From positions 1-9,011 of the forward strand of contig JAEORG010000172.1 of assembly GCA_016841005.1 (NCBI GenBank): a DNA stretch of 9,011 nucleotides, written 5' to 3'. The notes under the pieces are model-generated. The model did no database searches. It saw nothing but the letters and a program-made list of their open reading frames with translations, and was not told the DNA's origin. Each line of letters starts with the position of its first letter. The stretch's first letter is position 1. Source of the stretch: Candidatus Thorarchaeota archaeon. Its GTDB lineage: Archaea > Asgardarchaeota > Thorarchaeia > Thorarchaeales > Thorarchaeaceae. Shown one piece after another: positions 1-6,037 of the stretch. Position numbers and translations under genes: made by a program.

Positions 1-1
1 A

Positions 2-202
2 CTCAAGGAGAGACTCCACAAGGAGATCACCGAACTAGTCCCAGAGAACATCGAGGTCCGAATCATCGCTCCACCCGAGAGACAATATTCAGTCTGGATC
101 GGCGGAAGCATTCTTGCTTCACTGAAGACGTTCCAGAAGATGTGGGTATCTCGCAAGGAGTTCGAAGAGCAAGGCCCCGAAGTCATACACCGTTGTATCT
201 AA
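2..202 (+). CDS. Asgard actin, C-terminal 66 codons (5' part off window)
   Basis: This is the C-terminal end of an actin-family ATPase, the filament-forming cytoskeletal protein typical of Asgard archaea and eukaryotes. Seen: an open frame from the left edge to TAA at 200-202. It contains [20 protein letters not shown], which matches the actin subdomain 1/3 segment [19 protein letters not shown], then [19 protein letters not shown] and the ending PEVIHRCI (eukaryotic form: PSIVHRKCF). The near-eukaryotic C-terminus excludes MreB and ParM and argues against crenactin. The start, the ATP-binding phosphate loops and the hydrophobic loop lie outside the window. The fragment is visibly richer in G and C than the peptidase gene that follows. 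The last 17 sense codons and stop recur at 2432-2485. A strong hairpin terminator follows directly. Confidence 0.95.
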   Translation, partial: LKERLHKEITELVPENIEVRIIAPPERQYSVWIGGSILASLKTFQKMWVSRKEFEEQGPEVIHRCI

Positions 203-261
203 GCGTACGACACCTAGTTTCCGAAGGAGGGGTTCGCTCCTCCTTCGTATCTCTCCCTTTT
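147..261 (+). repeat. Direct repeat copy A: actin 3' end plus terminator
   Basis: Positions 147-207 match 2430-2490 at 57 of 61 bases. After a 6-base segment present only here (208-213), 214-229 matches 2491-2506 at 16 of 16. The hairpin and pyrimidine tail that follow are similar but not identical. A weaker third copy begins at 7298 (27 of 34 bases against 196-229). Copies A and B bracket the prolyl oligopeptidase gene. Confidence 0.9.
222..261 (+). terminator. Actin terminator: hairpin plus pyrimidine tract
   Basis: The arm CGAAGGAGG (222-230) pairs perfectly with CCTCCTTCG (239-247). Two inner pairs, one of them G-U, extend the stem to 11 bp closed by a TTCG loop at 233-236. A pyrimidine run with TTTT follows to 261. 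Related tails recur at 2519, 2797, 4576 and 7345 on the same strand, so this looks like a local standard terminator module. Confidence 0.75.
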
Positions 262-266
262 ATAAA
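258..266 (+). promoter_or_regulatory. Probable TATA box for the prolyl oligopeptidase gene
   Basis: TTTATAAAA directly abuts the pyrimidine tail of the actin terminator. Archaeal initiation about 25 bases downstream would begin transcription near 290 and leave a leader of roughly 50 bases before the ATG at 339. This is inferred from sequence alone. Confidence 0.5.
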
Positions 267-338
267 ATCGAATTTCCCCAAGATTGATTAGTATGCATCT
301 GTACTTCTTCTGATTATCACGTGCGATGGGGAAAGAGA

Positions 339-2426
339 ATGACCATCAAATATCCTGACACCAGACGAGAAGATGTAGTAGATGACTATCACGGAGTAAA
401 AGTTCAAGACCCTTTTCGTTGGTTGGAAGACACATCGAACCCAGATGTGCAAGAATGGATTGACCAGCAAAATAAGCTAACAGAAGATGTGCTTAATTCA
501 TATCCTGGAAGAGATACTGTAAGGAAAAGAACTAGGGAACTGCTTTCATACGAATCAATATCCGAACTAGTCATCCGCAAAACCCCCAGTGGGGTCCGTT
601 TCTTCTATTTTTACAAACATCCAGAAAACAGTCAGCCTGTAGTGTGCTATCAAGATGAGGAACAAGGTGAACGATACGAAATCATCAATCCTGAACAACT
701 AAAACCAGATGGATTGCTATCAATTGATTGGTTTTATCCATCATGGGATGGAAGATATGTCGCGTATGGAATATCAGAATCTGGAACCGAAGAGAGTGTT
801 CTCCATGTTTTTGATTTAGAAGCAAATGAACTCCTTCAGGAAGAAATTCCTAGAACCCGTTGGGCATACGTTGCCTGGAATCAGACAAACACGGGCTTCT
901 ACTATACTCGATATCCTCTACCTGGAATGGTGCCTGAAGAAGAGATGAATTATCATAGACATGTGTATCTTCATGAGTTCGGAACCGACTACCTGGATGA
1001 CCCAAGTATCTTTGGTGATGAACGAACTCCGACGGAAATGCCACTAGTCTTTACACACCCTGAGCATGATTGGATACTTCTGATTGCATGGCGGTACTCT
1101 TCGGCTGATGTTTATGTGACAAAGGATAGCTATGATTACAACCTAATCCCTTTGATAGAAAGTGACACGGATAGGAGCATGGCCTATTTTTCATCAACTA
1201 GCGTCTTTGTCGAAACACATCAAAATGCCAAGAATGGCCGAATCCTGAAGTTTGAGTTGAAGGATTTGGAAGATTCCACATCATCTCCGGATGGAGCAGT
1301 ATTTGTTGAGGAAGGAGAGTTCCCAATTGAGATTTGGATGGGAACAGTAGCTGGTTATCTCACTTATATACGCTTGAAGAATGCAAGTCATGAGATTATG
1401 ATTCATGATTTGAACACTGGATCCTTCATAGAGCGTATCGAATTTCCATCCCCTGTAACTGTTATACAAACCACTCAATGCCCCCGAACAAAGAAACTCT
1501 ATCTATCGATACAGAAATTTACTGGACCTGATAATATTCAAACCTATGAAATTGGAGGAGACCTAGTTCCATTCTTCGAACCATCAGTCGAATTAGATTC
1601 GAATGACTTCAAAGTGGATCAAGTTTGGTACAAATCTAAGGATAGTACAGATGTATCTATGTTCTTGGTGTCTTCAAAAAGGACTAAGATAAGCAATCAA
1701 ACTCCAATACTAATACGAGGTTATGGCTGTGGTGGAGTTCCATACACTCCTCAATTTCATCCAGAATACATGATTTGGCTGGAAAAAGGGGGCATTCTAG
1801 CGATACCGAATATTCGGGGAGGTGGCGAGTATGGAGATGGGTGGCATAAAGATGGCATTAGAGAATGCAAACAAAACGGGTTTGATGATTTCATTGCTGC
1901 AGCAGAATGGTTGCACACAAATGGTTATGGCTCATCTGAAACAACAGCTATCATGGGTCGCAGTGGTGGTGGATTTCTCGTTGGTGCTATTATGGTACAG
2001 CGTCCTGATTTATTTGCATCCGTATATTGCGGAGTCCCACTCTTGGATATGGTGAGATATGTTGAATCTACTATAGGTAAGTATTGGACTGGTGAATTTG
2101 GAGACCCCTCTGTTGAAGAAGAATTTCAATGGATTTACCCAATAAGTCCGTATCACAATGTTCGAGAAAATATCTCCTTTCCAGCAGTACTCTTCTATAC
2201 AGCATTAGGTGATATTCGAGCAGATCCATCTCATGCATTGAAGACAGCTGCTAGAGTACAACAAGCCACATCCGCTGAGATAGATGTACATCCTATTCTA
2301 CTCCGTGTAGACAAAGATGTAGGACACAGTGCCTATGGTTTAGGACTGTCAACGGAGAAGTTAGTGGAAATACGAAGCAATCAAGTTATATTCCATGCAA
2401 AACACACAGGTCTTAACTTGGAATAG
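339..2426 (+). CDS. Prolyl oligopeptidase, S9A family
   Basis: A serine peptidase that cleaves short peptides after proline; there is no signal peptide, so it should be cytosolic. Length is 695 residues (family about 700). The N-terminal motif TRREDVVDDYHGVKVQDPFR and WLED is typical; a variable beta-propeller region (about 70-415) and a conserved alpha/beta-hydrolase domain (about 420-695) follow. Catalytic Ser542 lies in GRSGGG, Asp625 in GDIRADPSHALK and His663 in DVGHSAYG. The oxyanion tyrosine segment GYGCGG and the NIRGGGEYG, FDDF and QRPDLF motifs are intact. Arg627 matches the substrate-binding Arg643 of pig POP, but the residue before it is Ile instead of Asp, and the nucleophile elbow is GRSGGG rather than the usual GGSNGG. 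An in-frame GTG at 321 exists, but the family N-terminus fits the ATG at 339. The gene stands alone between two copies of the actin 3' end, and its stop is only 3 bp from the second. Confidence 0.93.
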   Translation: MTIKYPDTRREDVVDDYHGVKVQDPFRWLEDTSNPDVQEWIDQQNKLTEDVLNSYPGRDTVRKRTRELLSYESISELVIRKTPSGVRFFYFYKHPENSQPVVCYQDEEQGERYEIINPEQLKPDGLLSIDWFYPSWDGRYVAYGISESGTEESVLHVFDLEANELLQEEIPRTRWAYVAWNQTNTGFYYTRYPLPGMVPEEEMNYHRHVYLHEFGTDYLDDPSIFGDERTPTEMPLVFTHPEHDWILLIAWRYSSADVYVTKDSYDYNLIPLIESDTDRSMAYFSSTSVFVETHQNAKNGRILKFELKDLEDSTSSPDGAVFVEEGEFPIEIWMGTVAGYLTYIRLKNASHEIMIHDLNTGSFIERIEFPSPVTVIQTTQCPRTKKLYLSIQKFTGPDNIQTYEIGGDLVPFFEPSVELDSNDFKVDQVWYKSKDSTDVSMFLVSSKRTKISNQTPILIRGYGCGGVPYTPQFHPEYMIWLEKGGILAIPNIRGGGEYGDGWHKDGIRECKQNGFDDFIAAAEWLHTNGYGSSETTAIMGRSGGGFLVGAIMVQRPDLFASVYCGVPLLDMVRYVESTIGKYWTGEFGDPSVEEEFQWIYPISPYHNVRENISFPAVLFYTALGDIRADPSHALKTAARVQQATSAEIDVHPILLRVDKDVGHSAYGLGLSTEKLVEIRSNQVIFHAKHTGLNLE

Positions 2427-2428
2427 AC

Positions 2429-2485
2429 ATATCCCGAAAGGAGTTCGAAGAGCAAGGCCCCGAGGTCATACACCGCTGTATCTAA
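2429..2485 (+). pseudogene. Remnant of an actin gene 3' end (last 18 sense codons)
   Basis: One frame reads Ile then [17 protein letters not shown] and TAA, identical in protein to the end of the actin at 147-202 except for Val to Ile at the first codon. The four base differences downstream of that codon (151/2434, 154/2437, 181/2464, 193/2476) are all synonymous third-position changes. No actin homology is visible before 2429, where the peptidase stop (2424-2426) lies. The fragment therefore comes from a functional actin gene diverged under protein-level selection, not from recent noise or a perfect duplication. It has no start and is presumably untranslated. Confidence 0.85.
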
Positions 2486-2541
2486 GCGTACTAGTTTCCG
2501 AAGGAGTGGGAGCGTTCCCCTCCTTCGTTTCTTTCCTTTTT
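2430..2541 (+). repeat. Direct repeat copy B: actin 3' end plus terminator
   Basis: Second copy of the block at 147-261, offset by 2283 bases. It has 73 of 77 identical bases outside a single 6-base gap, followed by a diverged hairpin that keeps its pairing and a similar pyrimidine tail. Its left border falls 3 bases after the prolyl oligopeptidase stop. Confidence 0.88.
2499..2541 (+). terminator. Terminator after prolyl oligopeptidase (within repeat copy B)
   Basis: CGAAGGAG (2499-2506) pairs with CTCCTTCG (2520-2527). An inner GGGA/TCCC stem with one bulged T and a 4-base loop continues it, and a pyrimidine tract ends in five T. The loop and inner stem differ from the copy at 222, but both fold into a hairpin, which suggests the structure matters. 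Confidence 0.7.
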
Positions 2542-2548
2542 CTGGTCG

Positions 2549-2794
2549 TTAATCATCCCAATACTCTTCATCTGGGACATCCGTCCCTTCTTCAATAGGT
2601 CCACTCCTCCATTCTAGAAATCTGACTAAAAGAGGTTTGAAAACATAGAGTGCAAATAGTGGAATAATGATTAACGATATCAGGTTAATCAGATTTTGCC
2701 ACTACGTATACTCCTCCTCAAATGGAAAAATCATTAGAAATCCTACCACAACTAGATATTGTCCTTGACTGAAAATAATACTTCTGCCAGAAAA
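2549..2794 (-). pseudogene. Broken small membrane protein with in-frame TAG
   Basis: On the minus strand one frame reads from about 2794 to TAA at 2549 and is interrupted only by TAG at 2702-2704. Before the stop it encodes FSGRSIIFSQGQYLVVVGFL and MIFPFEEEYT. After it comes WQNLINLISLIIIPLFALYV, then a basic/acidic tail ending in GTDVPDEEYWDD. Hydrophobic stretches on both sides of the TAG, in the same frame and joined by a plausible loop, argue that this was one protein with two membrane helices. No start codon lies upstream: an in-frame TAA occurs about 15 codons before, and the frame runs backwards through a terminator-like repeat (2797-2820). The 5' end therefore seems lost. It lies 18 bases or so after the winged-helix membrane protein in the same direction and may be the remains of a partner or of a similar protein. 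UAG readthrough cannot be excluded. Confidence 0.6.
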
Positions 2795-2796
2795 CC

Positions 2797-2820
2797 TCTC
2801 CTTCGTTTCTCTCCCTTTCG
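2797..2820 (+). repeat. Isolated terminator-like pyrimidine block (copy D)
   Basis: TCTCCTTCGTTTCTCTCCC followed by TTTCG closely matches the 3' arm and tail of the terminators at 239-261 and 2519-2541, but no 5' hairpin arm precedes it and no plus-strand gene ends nearby. The bases CGTTAATC after it also occur after copy B (2547-2554). It looks like a stranded repeat remnant at the broken 5' end of the minus-strand pseudogene. Confidence 0.5.
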
Positions 2821-2833
2821 TTAATCTGGTTGG

Positions 2834-3313
2834 TTATCTTTTGGATGTGGACTGAAGATTAGAATAAAGGATTAGATTGCTTGTCGAAAACAACGTGGCA
2901 AAGACTCCCAATGTTAACATTTCAAGAGGTCCTTCTACAACTATCATGTACATCAATGCTGATGCCCACAATAATGCATTAGCGATAATGGTTGCTCCAA
3001 GTTGTTTGGAAACGCCTCCTAAAATCTCTGCTGTTTCAGAGTAAGTGACAAGTTTTGTCATCAATGCGTATACATCCTTTCCTAGAGTTGATAGCTTGTA
3101 GAGATCATCATCGTGAAGCATTAAGGGTGTCAGTGTACTGAGATGATATGAAAGGGATGCGCTCTCTTCAATTCCAGTAGCTCTCTTTATTTCAGTAAAT
3201 TTTGCATTCTTCTGTTCTCCTATGAATCGAAGTATATCTCGTCTTATTTGATGACCAAGTGTTTTGAATACCATTTCTTCAATTGAGATTGAATCATCTA
3301 CATCCTCTGACAT
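2834..3313 (-). CDS. Winged-helix (ArsR-like) regulator with two membrane helices
   Basis: A 159-residue protein likely to be a membrane-tethered DNA-binding regulator. Residues 12-86 form an ArsR/MarR-type winged helix: FKTLGHQIRRDILRFIGEQ, then KFTEIKRATGI with recognition helix ASLSYHLSTL and wing DDLYKLSTLGKD. Two hydrophobic segments follow (about 106-126 and 130-151) and then a short basic tail. The frame is open up to 3472, but ATG 3313 is preferred: homology starts there, and a minus-strand TATA box at 3346-3352 places initiation near 3323, about 10 bases before it. It is divergent from the double-GNAT gene, which makes that gene and itself candidate targets. No sensor domain is visible, and the ligand is unknown. 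Confidence 0.82.
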   Translation of the reverse strand: MSEDVDDSISIEEMVFKTLGHQIRRDILRFIGEQKNAKFTEIKRATGIEESASLSYHLSTLTPLMLHDDDLYKLSTLGKDVYALMTKLVTYSETAEILGGVSKQLGATIIANALLWASALMYMIVVEGPLEMLTLGVFATLFSTSNLILYSNLQSTSKR

Positions 3314-3344
3314 TATTTTCACATGAATAACAGAGCTTTGCGAG

Positions 3345-3353
3345 AATATAACT
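3345..3353 (-). promoter_or_regulatory. TATA box for the winged-helix membrane regulator
   Basis: The minus strand reads GTTATATTC here, 33 bases upstream of the ATG at 3313. The spacing predicts a nearly leaderless transcript and supports the shorter start. Confidence 0.5.
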
Positions 3354-3460
3354 TGCTTAGTGTACAGAATTTTACTAGAAGTGTGATTAGTTATTTTCAT
3401 TAACTCAGTCCCGTTTCTCTCCCCTTTCTGCGAATCTACCTTTTGGCGTTGTTGTAAATC

Positions 3461-3468
3461 ATTATAAT
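3461..3468 (+). promoter_or_regulatory. TATA box for the double-GNAT gene
   Basis: ATTATAAT lies about 45 bases before the ATG at 3512. Initiation near 3490 would leave a leader of about 20 bases that contains the GGGAGGT ribosome binding site at 3499-3505. Confidence 0.5.
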
Positions 3469-3511
3469 ACATCCTCAGTGATTCTTGAGAACCACGATGG
3501 GAGGTTTCCAG

Positions 3512-4468
3512 ATGATCCTAAAGATTCAGAAGATGCAAGAGATTGATGTTGATGCTCATGCCAATCTAATCTACAAATCCCGACAAAACTCACCTCTCCA
3601 AAGTGATGAAAGAACTGTAGAGAGAATTAAGCAGGTATTGGAGGACTTGCAAAAGCAGGATGATGCTCACGCTATGATCATAGCTTTGGATGAAAGATCT
3701 GGCGAACTTCTAGGTCAGATGTTAATGTGGCTAGAATGGGGTGAAATAGGAGTGACTCGACCATGGCAACCCATTGTACAACCTAATGTAGATCAAGAAA
3801 CTGTAGCTATTGCATTGATCGAACACGCAAAGAAACTCGTGGAAACTCACTCAAAGACAAAGCTTGAGATATGGATGGAAATCACTGACGAGCAGGTGAA
3901 GGCAGTACAACCCACCTATGAAAACTGGTATCAACAATGTGGTTTCAAATTAAACTCAAAAGAATACTTCATGGACACAGAGTACTCGAAATTGAAAGAA
4001 TTGGAGTATTCTATTCCCGAAGAGATTAAAGTCATTTCTATGTCAAACTTCACAAACAAACAGTTAGAGGATATCGTATTCGAAACATTCCGAAATGGTT
4101 CAGATTTATGGGTCAATAGCATGACTGATTCTCAACTCAATGGGTCTGTAGAAGCTTGGTTAAAGAGAGATGAAACGTTCAACCCGGAAGCTTCGATTGT
4201 ATTATCAAAGGATGGTTCAATCATAGGATATAATGTAATGAGGATCGAGGAGGACTCTATTGAAGTTGGGCCAGTTGGAGTCCTTCCTGCATATCGTGGC
4301 AAAGGCCTTGGAAGATCCCTTATCCTTGAATCGATTCATAGATTCCCTGAAAAACAACAATCCGTATGGCTTACAGTGAGTACTGGAAATACCTATGCAC
4401 ACAGACTCTATTCGCAACTTGGGTTCGAGAACCGATACACAATTCTGATTTATGCTTGGACCCCCTGA
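3512..4468 (+). CDS. Tandem GNAT-domain N-acetyltransferase
   Basis: A 318-residue protein predicted to transfer an acetyl group from acetyl-CoA to an unknown amine. The C-terminal GNAT domain (about 165-318) carries EVGPVGVLPAYRGKGLGRSL, with the acetyl-CoA loop R262-G-K-G-L-G, and ends with the usual AHRLYSQLGF and YAWTP. The N-terminal half (1-155) has the length and pattern of a second GNAT fold (QQCGFKLNSKEYFM resembles the domain end) but lacks the RGxGxG/A loop, so it is probably structural or substrate-binding. The frame extends to TTG 3485 and ATG 3497, but GGGAGGT at 3499-3505 sits 6 bases before ATG 3512, which decides the start. The truncated gene at the right edge is a paralogue. 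A hairpin terminator follows at 4563. Confidence 0.88.
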   Translation: MILKIQKMQEIDVDAHANLIYKSRQNSPLQSDERTVERIKQVLEDLQKQDDAHAMIIALDERSGELLGQMLMWLEWGEIGVTRPWQPIVQPNVDQETVAIALIEHAKKLVETHSKTKLEIWMEITDEQVKAVQPTYENWYQQCGFKLNSKEYFMDTEYSKLKELEYSIPEEIKVISMSNFTNKQLEDIVFETFRNGSDLWVNSMTDSQLNGSVEAWLKRDETFNPEASIVLSKDGSIIGYNVMRIEEDSIEVGPVGVLPAYRGKGLGRSLILESIHRFPEKQQSVWLTVSTGNTYAHRLYSQLGFENRYTILIYAWTP

Positions 4469-4562
4469 GTCGTTTGGGTGTGATTCAAGGAAATCTCGGC
4501 GTATTTTACTCAGGTATCATATACTACTGTTTCTGAACACACTGCAGCTCATCGCTTGGGGA

Positions 4563-4599
4563 GTGAGAAATCTCGCCTCCTTCGTTTCTCACCATTTTA
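4563..4599 (+). terminator. Terminator between convergent GNAT and TetR genes
   Basis: GTGAGAAA (4563-4570) pairs with TTTCTCAC (4585-4592), followed by CATTTTA. The 3' portion contains CCTCCTTCGTTTCTC, the same block as in the actin and peptidase terminators, but here the stem is formed by different bases. It serves the plus-strand gene; no clear terminator is seen for the tetR side. Confidence 0.6.
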
Positions 4600-4623
4600 G
4601 TAAATTGATTAGCCTTCTCCTTC

Positions 4624-5196
4624 TCATCTGCAGATTGAATTCCATGCCATCTCACACACTTGTTTGATCATATTCTCACTTAATTTTAAGACGCCGCTGA
4701 TATGAAACCTAAGTAGTGTAATGATAGGCACAAATGCGAACGAAGCAAGCAAAGGAATAGGGAGGTCCTTGATGATTCTCTCCTTGATGCCTCTCTGGAG
4801 AAGATCATTACTGAAACGATAAATCCCAAACTCCTGTTCGTTTATATTCTGCATCATCGCTGTTTGTTCGAAGCGTTCACGATAGAGAATGAAGTCTGGA
4901 TGCTCCAGATAGTATAGGAACGTACCCCTACACAAGCTCTTGAAAGATTCTTCTACTGTCATATTGTCTTGGATCTCTTCCAGGGCTCCTTTGCTCATGT
5001 GATTTCTGACATCGACATAGATCTTTGTAAAGAGATCTTCCTTATTCTTGAAGTAGATATAGATAGTTGCTGGAGAAACTTTTGCCTGTGATGCTATCCG
5101 AGAAATTGAGATACCATCAAAACCAAGCTCGTTTACTAGTCTAATCGACGTATCAACAACTGCATCATATTTTGCTTGGTCACGTGTTCGAGTCAT
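4624..5196 (-). CDS. TetR-family transcriptional regulator
   Basis: A 190-residue one-component repressor. The N-terminal HTH (residues 10-55) reads GISISRIASQAKVSPATIYI then YFKNKEDLF, the standard TetR signature. The rest is the helical ligand-binding and dimerisation domain, with no recognisable subfamily. A GTG start at 5217 is in frame, but a minus-strand TATA box at 5218-5226 places initiation at about 5197, making ATG 5196 essentially leaderless and preferred. It is divergent from the MBL/membrane-protein operon. Three copies of TGAA-N4-CATTCA in the shared region, one between its own TATA and start, indicate autorepression and control of the neighbours, relieved by an unknown effector. 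TetR regulators are known in archaea, though less common than in bacteria. Confidence 0.92.
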   Translation of the reverse strand: MTRTRDQAKYDAVVDTSIRLVNELGFDGISISRIASQAKVSPATIYIYFKNKEDLFTKIYVDVRNHMSKGALEEIQDNMTVEESFKSLCRGTFLYYLEHPDFILYRERFEQTAMMQNINEQEFGIYRFSNDLLQRGIKERIIKDLPIPLLASFAFVPIITLLRFHISGVLKLSENMIKQVCEMAWNSICR

Positions 5197-5202
5197 GAAT
5201 AA

Positions 5203-5216
5203 TGAACAATCATTCA
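5203..5216 (+). promoter_or_regulatory. Probable TetR operator O1
   Basis: TGAACAATCATTCA, matching the consensus TGAA-N4-CATTCA. It lies directly between the tetR TATA box and the leaderless tetR ATG, so bound repressor would cover the start site. A wider pair TGAAT (5196-5200)/ATTCA (5212-5216) adds symmetry. Confidence 0.6.
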
Positions 5217-5217
5217 C

Positions 5218-5226
5218 TTATATAAA
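5218..5226 (-). promoter_or_regulatory. TATA box for tetR
   Basis: TTATATAAA reads as TTTATATAA on the minus strand, a strong archaeal TATA element about 25 bases upstream of ATG 5196, which implies a leaderless message. Confidence 0.65.
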
Positions 5227-5258
5227 TTCGTCCTTACGTGCTACGAAAATATTATTAG

Positions 5259-5272
5259 TGAACGTTCATTCA
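5259..5272 (+). promoter_or_regulatory. Probable TetR operator O2
   Basis: TGAACGTTCATTCA, with the perfect 10-base palindrome TGAACGTTCA at 5259-5268. Second of three same-orientation copies of TGAA-N4-CATTCA, in the middle of the divergent promoter region. Confidence 0.6.
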
Positions 5273-5283
5273 TTAATCATAAC

Positions 5284-5297
5284 TGAATAACCATTCA
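5284..5297 (+). promoter_or_regulatory. Probable TetR operator O3
   Basis: TGAATAACCATTCA, the third TGAA-N4-CATTCA copy, with the inverted pair TGAAT/ATTCA separated by 4 bases. It abuts the TATA-like GTTATAAA at 5303-5310 of the MBL operon, where a repressor would block TFB/TBP. Confidence 0.6.
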
Positions 5298-5302
5298 CTA
5301 AT

Positions 5303-5310
5303 GTTATAAA
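5303..5310 (+). promoter_or_regulatory. Possible TATA box for the MBL operon
   Basis: GTTATAAA immediately downstream of operator O3. Initiation about 25 bases on would fall near 5330, inside the longest version of the MBL frame; this would favour ATG 5348. An alternative weaker TATA-like AAAATATTA at 5246-5254 would suit the starts at 5318/5321. Confidence 0.4.
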
Positions 5311-5320
5311 GGTGAAAATG

Positions 5321-6037
5321 ATGAAACTGAACATCGAGATACCGAGCATGGCGAATAAATTTGATAGACCATACTATATCACAAGAATCGAACAGAACCA
5401 GACTAATTGTTATTTGATAGAAATAGATAATGGATTCATTTTGATAGATACAGGTTACACCAAATACCGACAAGAGATAGATGATGCAATAGCATCAGCA
5501 GGATGTGCACTTGGAAATCTCAAACTCATCGTGCTGACTCATGGGGATTTTGACCATTCTGGTAATGCTGAGTATTTTCGCAGGAAATACCGGTGCAAGA
5601 TTGCAATGCATTCTGCAGATATAGGAATGGTTGAGAAGGGTGATTTCTTCTACAATCGCGAAAATCGAGTAATTACCAAAGTACTTGGAAGATTGGCAAT
5701 CTCAATCCTACGCATGAATCTAAAGAAAGAAGACTGCTTTACTCCAGACATTCTTCTTGACGACATGCAAGATCTTTCAGAGTTTGGACTAGATGCCGTG
5801 ATAATTCACACCCCTGGACACTCAAAGGGATCTATTGGCATTCTTACAAAAGAAGAGGATTTCTTCTGTGGAGACCTCTTCGTGAACACCGCGAAACCAG
5901 AGAAGAACACCATGCTCTCTAACTCTAGAGAATACGAGGAAAGCATCAAGAAGATAGGGAGTCTCCAAATCAAGAGAGTCTATCCAGGACATGGACTTCA
6001 TTTCACTATGAATGACATACTCTCGGAGGTTCGATAG
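5321..6037 (+). CDS. Metallo-beta-lactamase-fold hydrolase
   Basis: A 238-residue glyoxalase-II-like hydrolase, cytosolic and without signal peptide; the substrate is unknown (thioester, lactone and phosphodiester hydrolases share this fold). The N-terminal strand pair NCYLIE...ILIDTGY is typical. Metal ligands, numbered from 5321: LTHGDFDH supplies His74, Asp76, Asp78 and His79, with Asp in place of the second His of the usual HxHxDH; TPGHSKGS gives His167, FCGDLF Asp185, and YPGHG His224. The site therefore looks able to bind two metals. Possible starts are GTG 5312, ATG 5318, 5321 and 5348; GGTG at 5311-5314 is best spaced for 5321, while the TATA at 5303 would favour 5348. Its TAG abuts the next gene's ATG, so the two form an operon, divergent from and probably repressed by TetR. 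Confidence 0.9.
   Translation: MKLNIEIPSMANKFDRPYYITRIEQNQTNCYLIEIDNGFILIDTGYTKYRQEIDDAIASAGCALGNLKLIVLTHGDFDHSGNAEYFRRKYRCKIAMHSADIGMVEKGDFFYNRENRVITKVLGRLAISILRMNLKKEDCFTPDILLDDMQDLSEFGLDAVIIHTPGHSKGSIGILTKEEDFFCGDLFVNTAKPEKNTMLSNSREYEESIKKIGSLQIKRVYPGHGLHFTMNDILSEVR

Noticed and set aside
147..2541. Insertion sequence or transposon around the peptidase gene
   Set aside because: There is no transposase, no integrase and no terminal inverted repeats; the direct repeats are gene-derived and far longer than target-site duplications.
2395..2598. Plus-strand frame overlapping the peptidase 3' end and repeat copy B
   Set aside because: It has no ribosome binding site or protein-like conservation and runs through the terminator hairpin; the meaningful frame here is the actin remnant.
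2702..2704. TAG read as pyrrolysine or another recoded amino acid
   Set aside because: Other genes in the window use TAG as an ordinary stop (peptidase, MBL, right-edge GNAT), and the 5' end of this frame is missing, so simple decay is more likely. It is not fully excluded.
3314..3472. 53-residue N-terminal extension of the winged-helix membrane protein
   Set aside because: It reads through the gene's own TATA box, has low-complexity polar sequence, and homology begins at the ATG at 3313.
4469..4562. Possible gene fragment after the double-GNAT gene
   Set aside because: Short open stretches only, without motif or start; the region is best read as an untranslated 3' region before the terminator.
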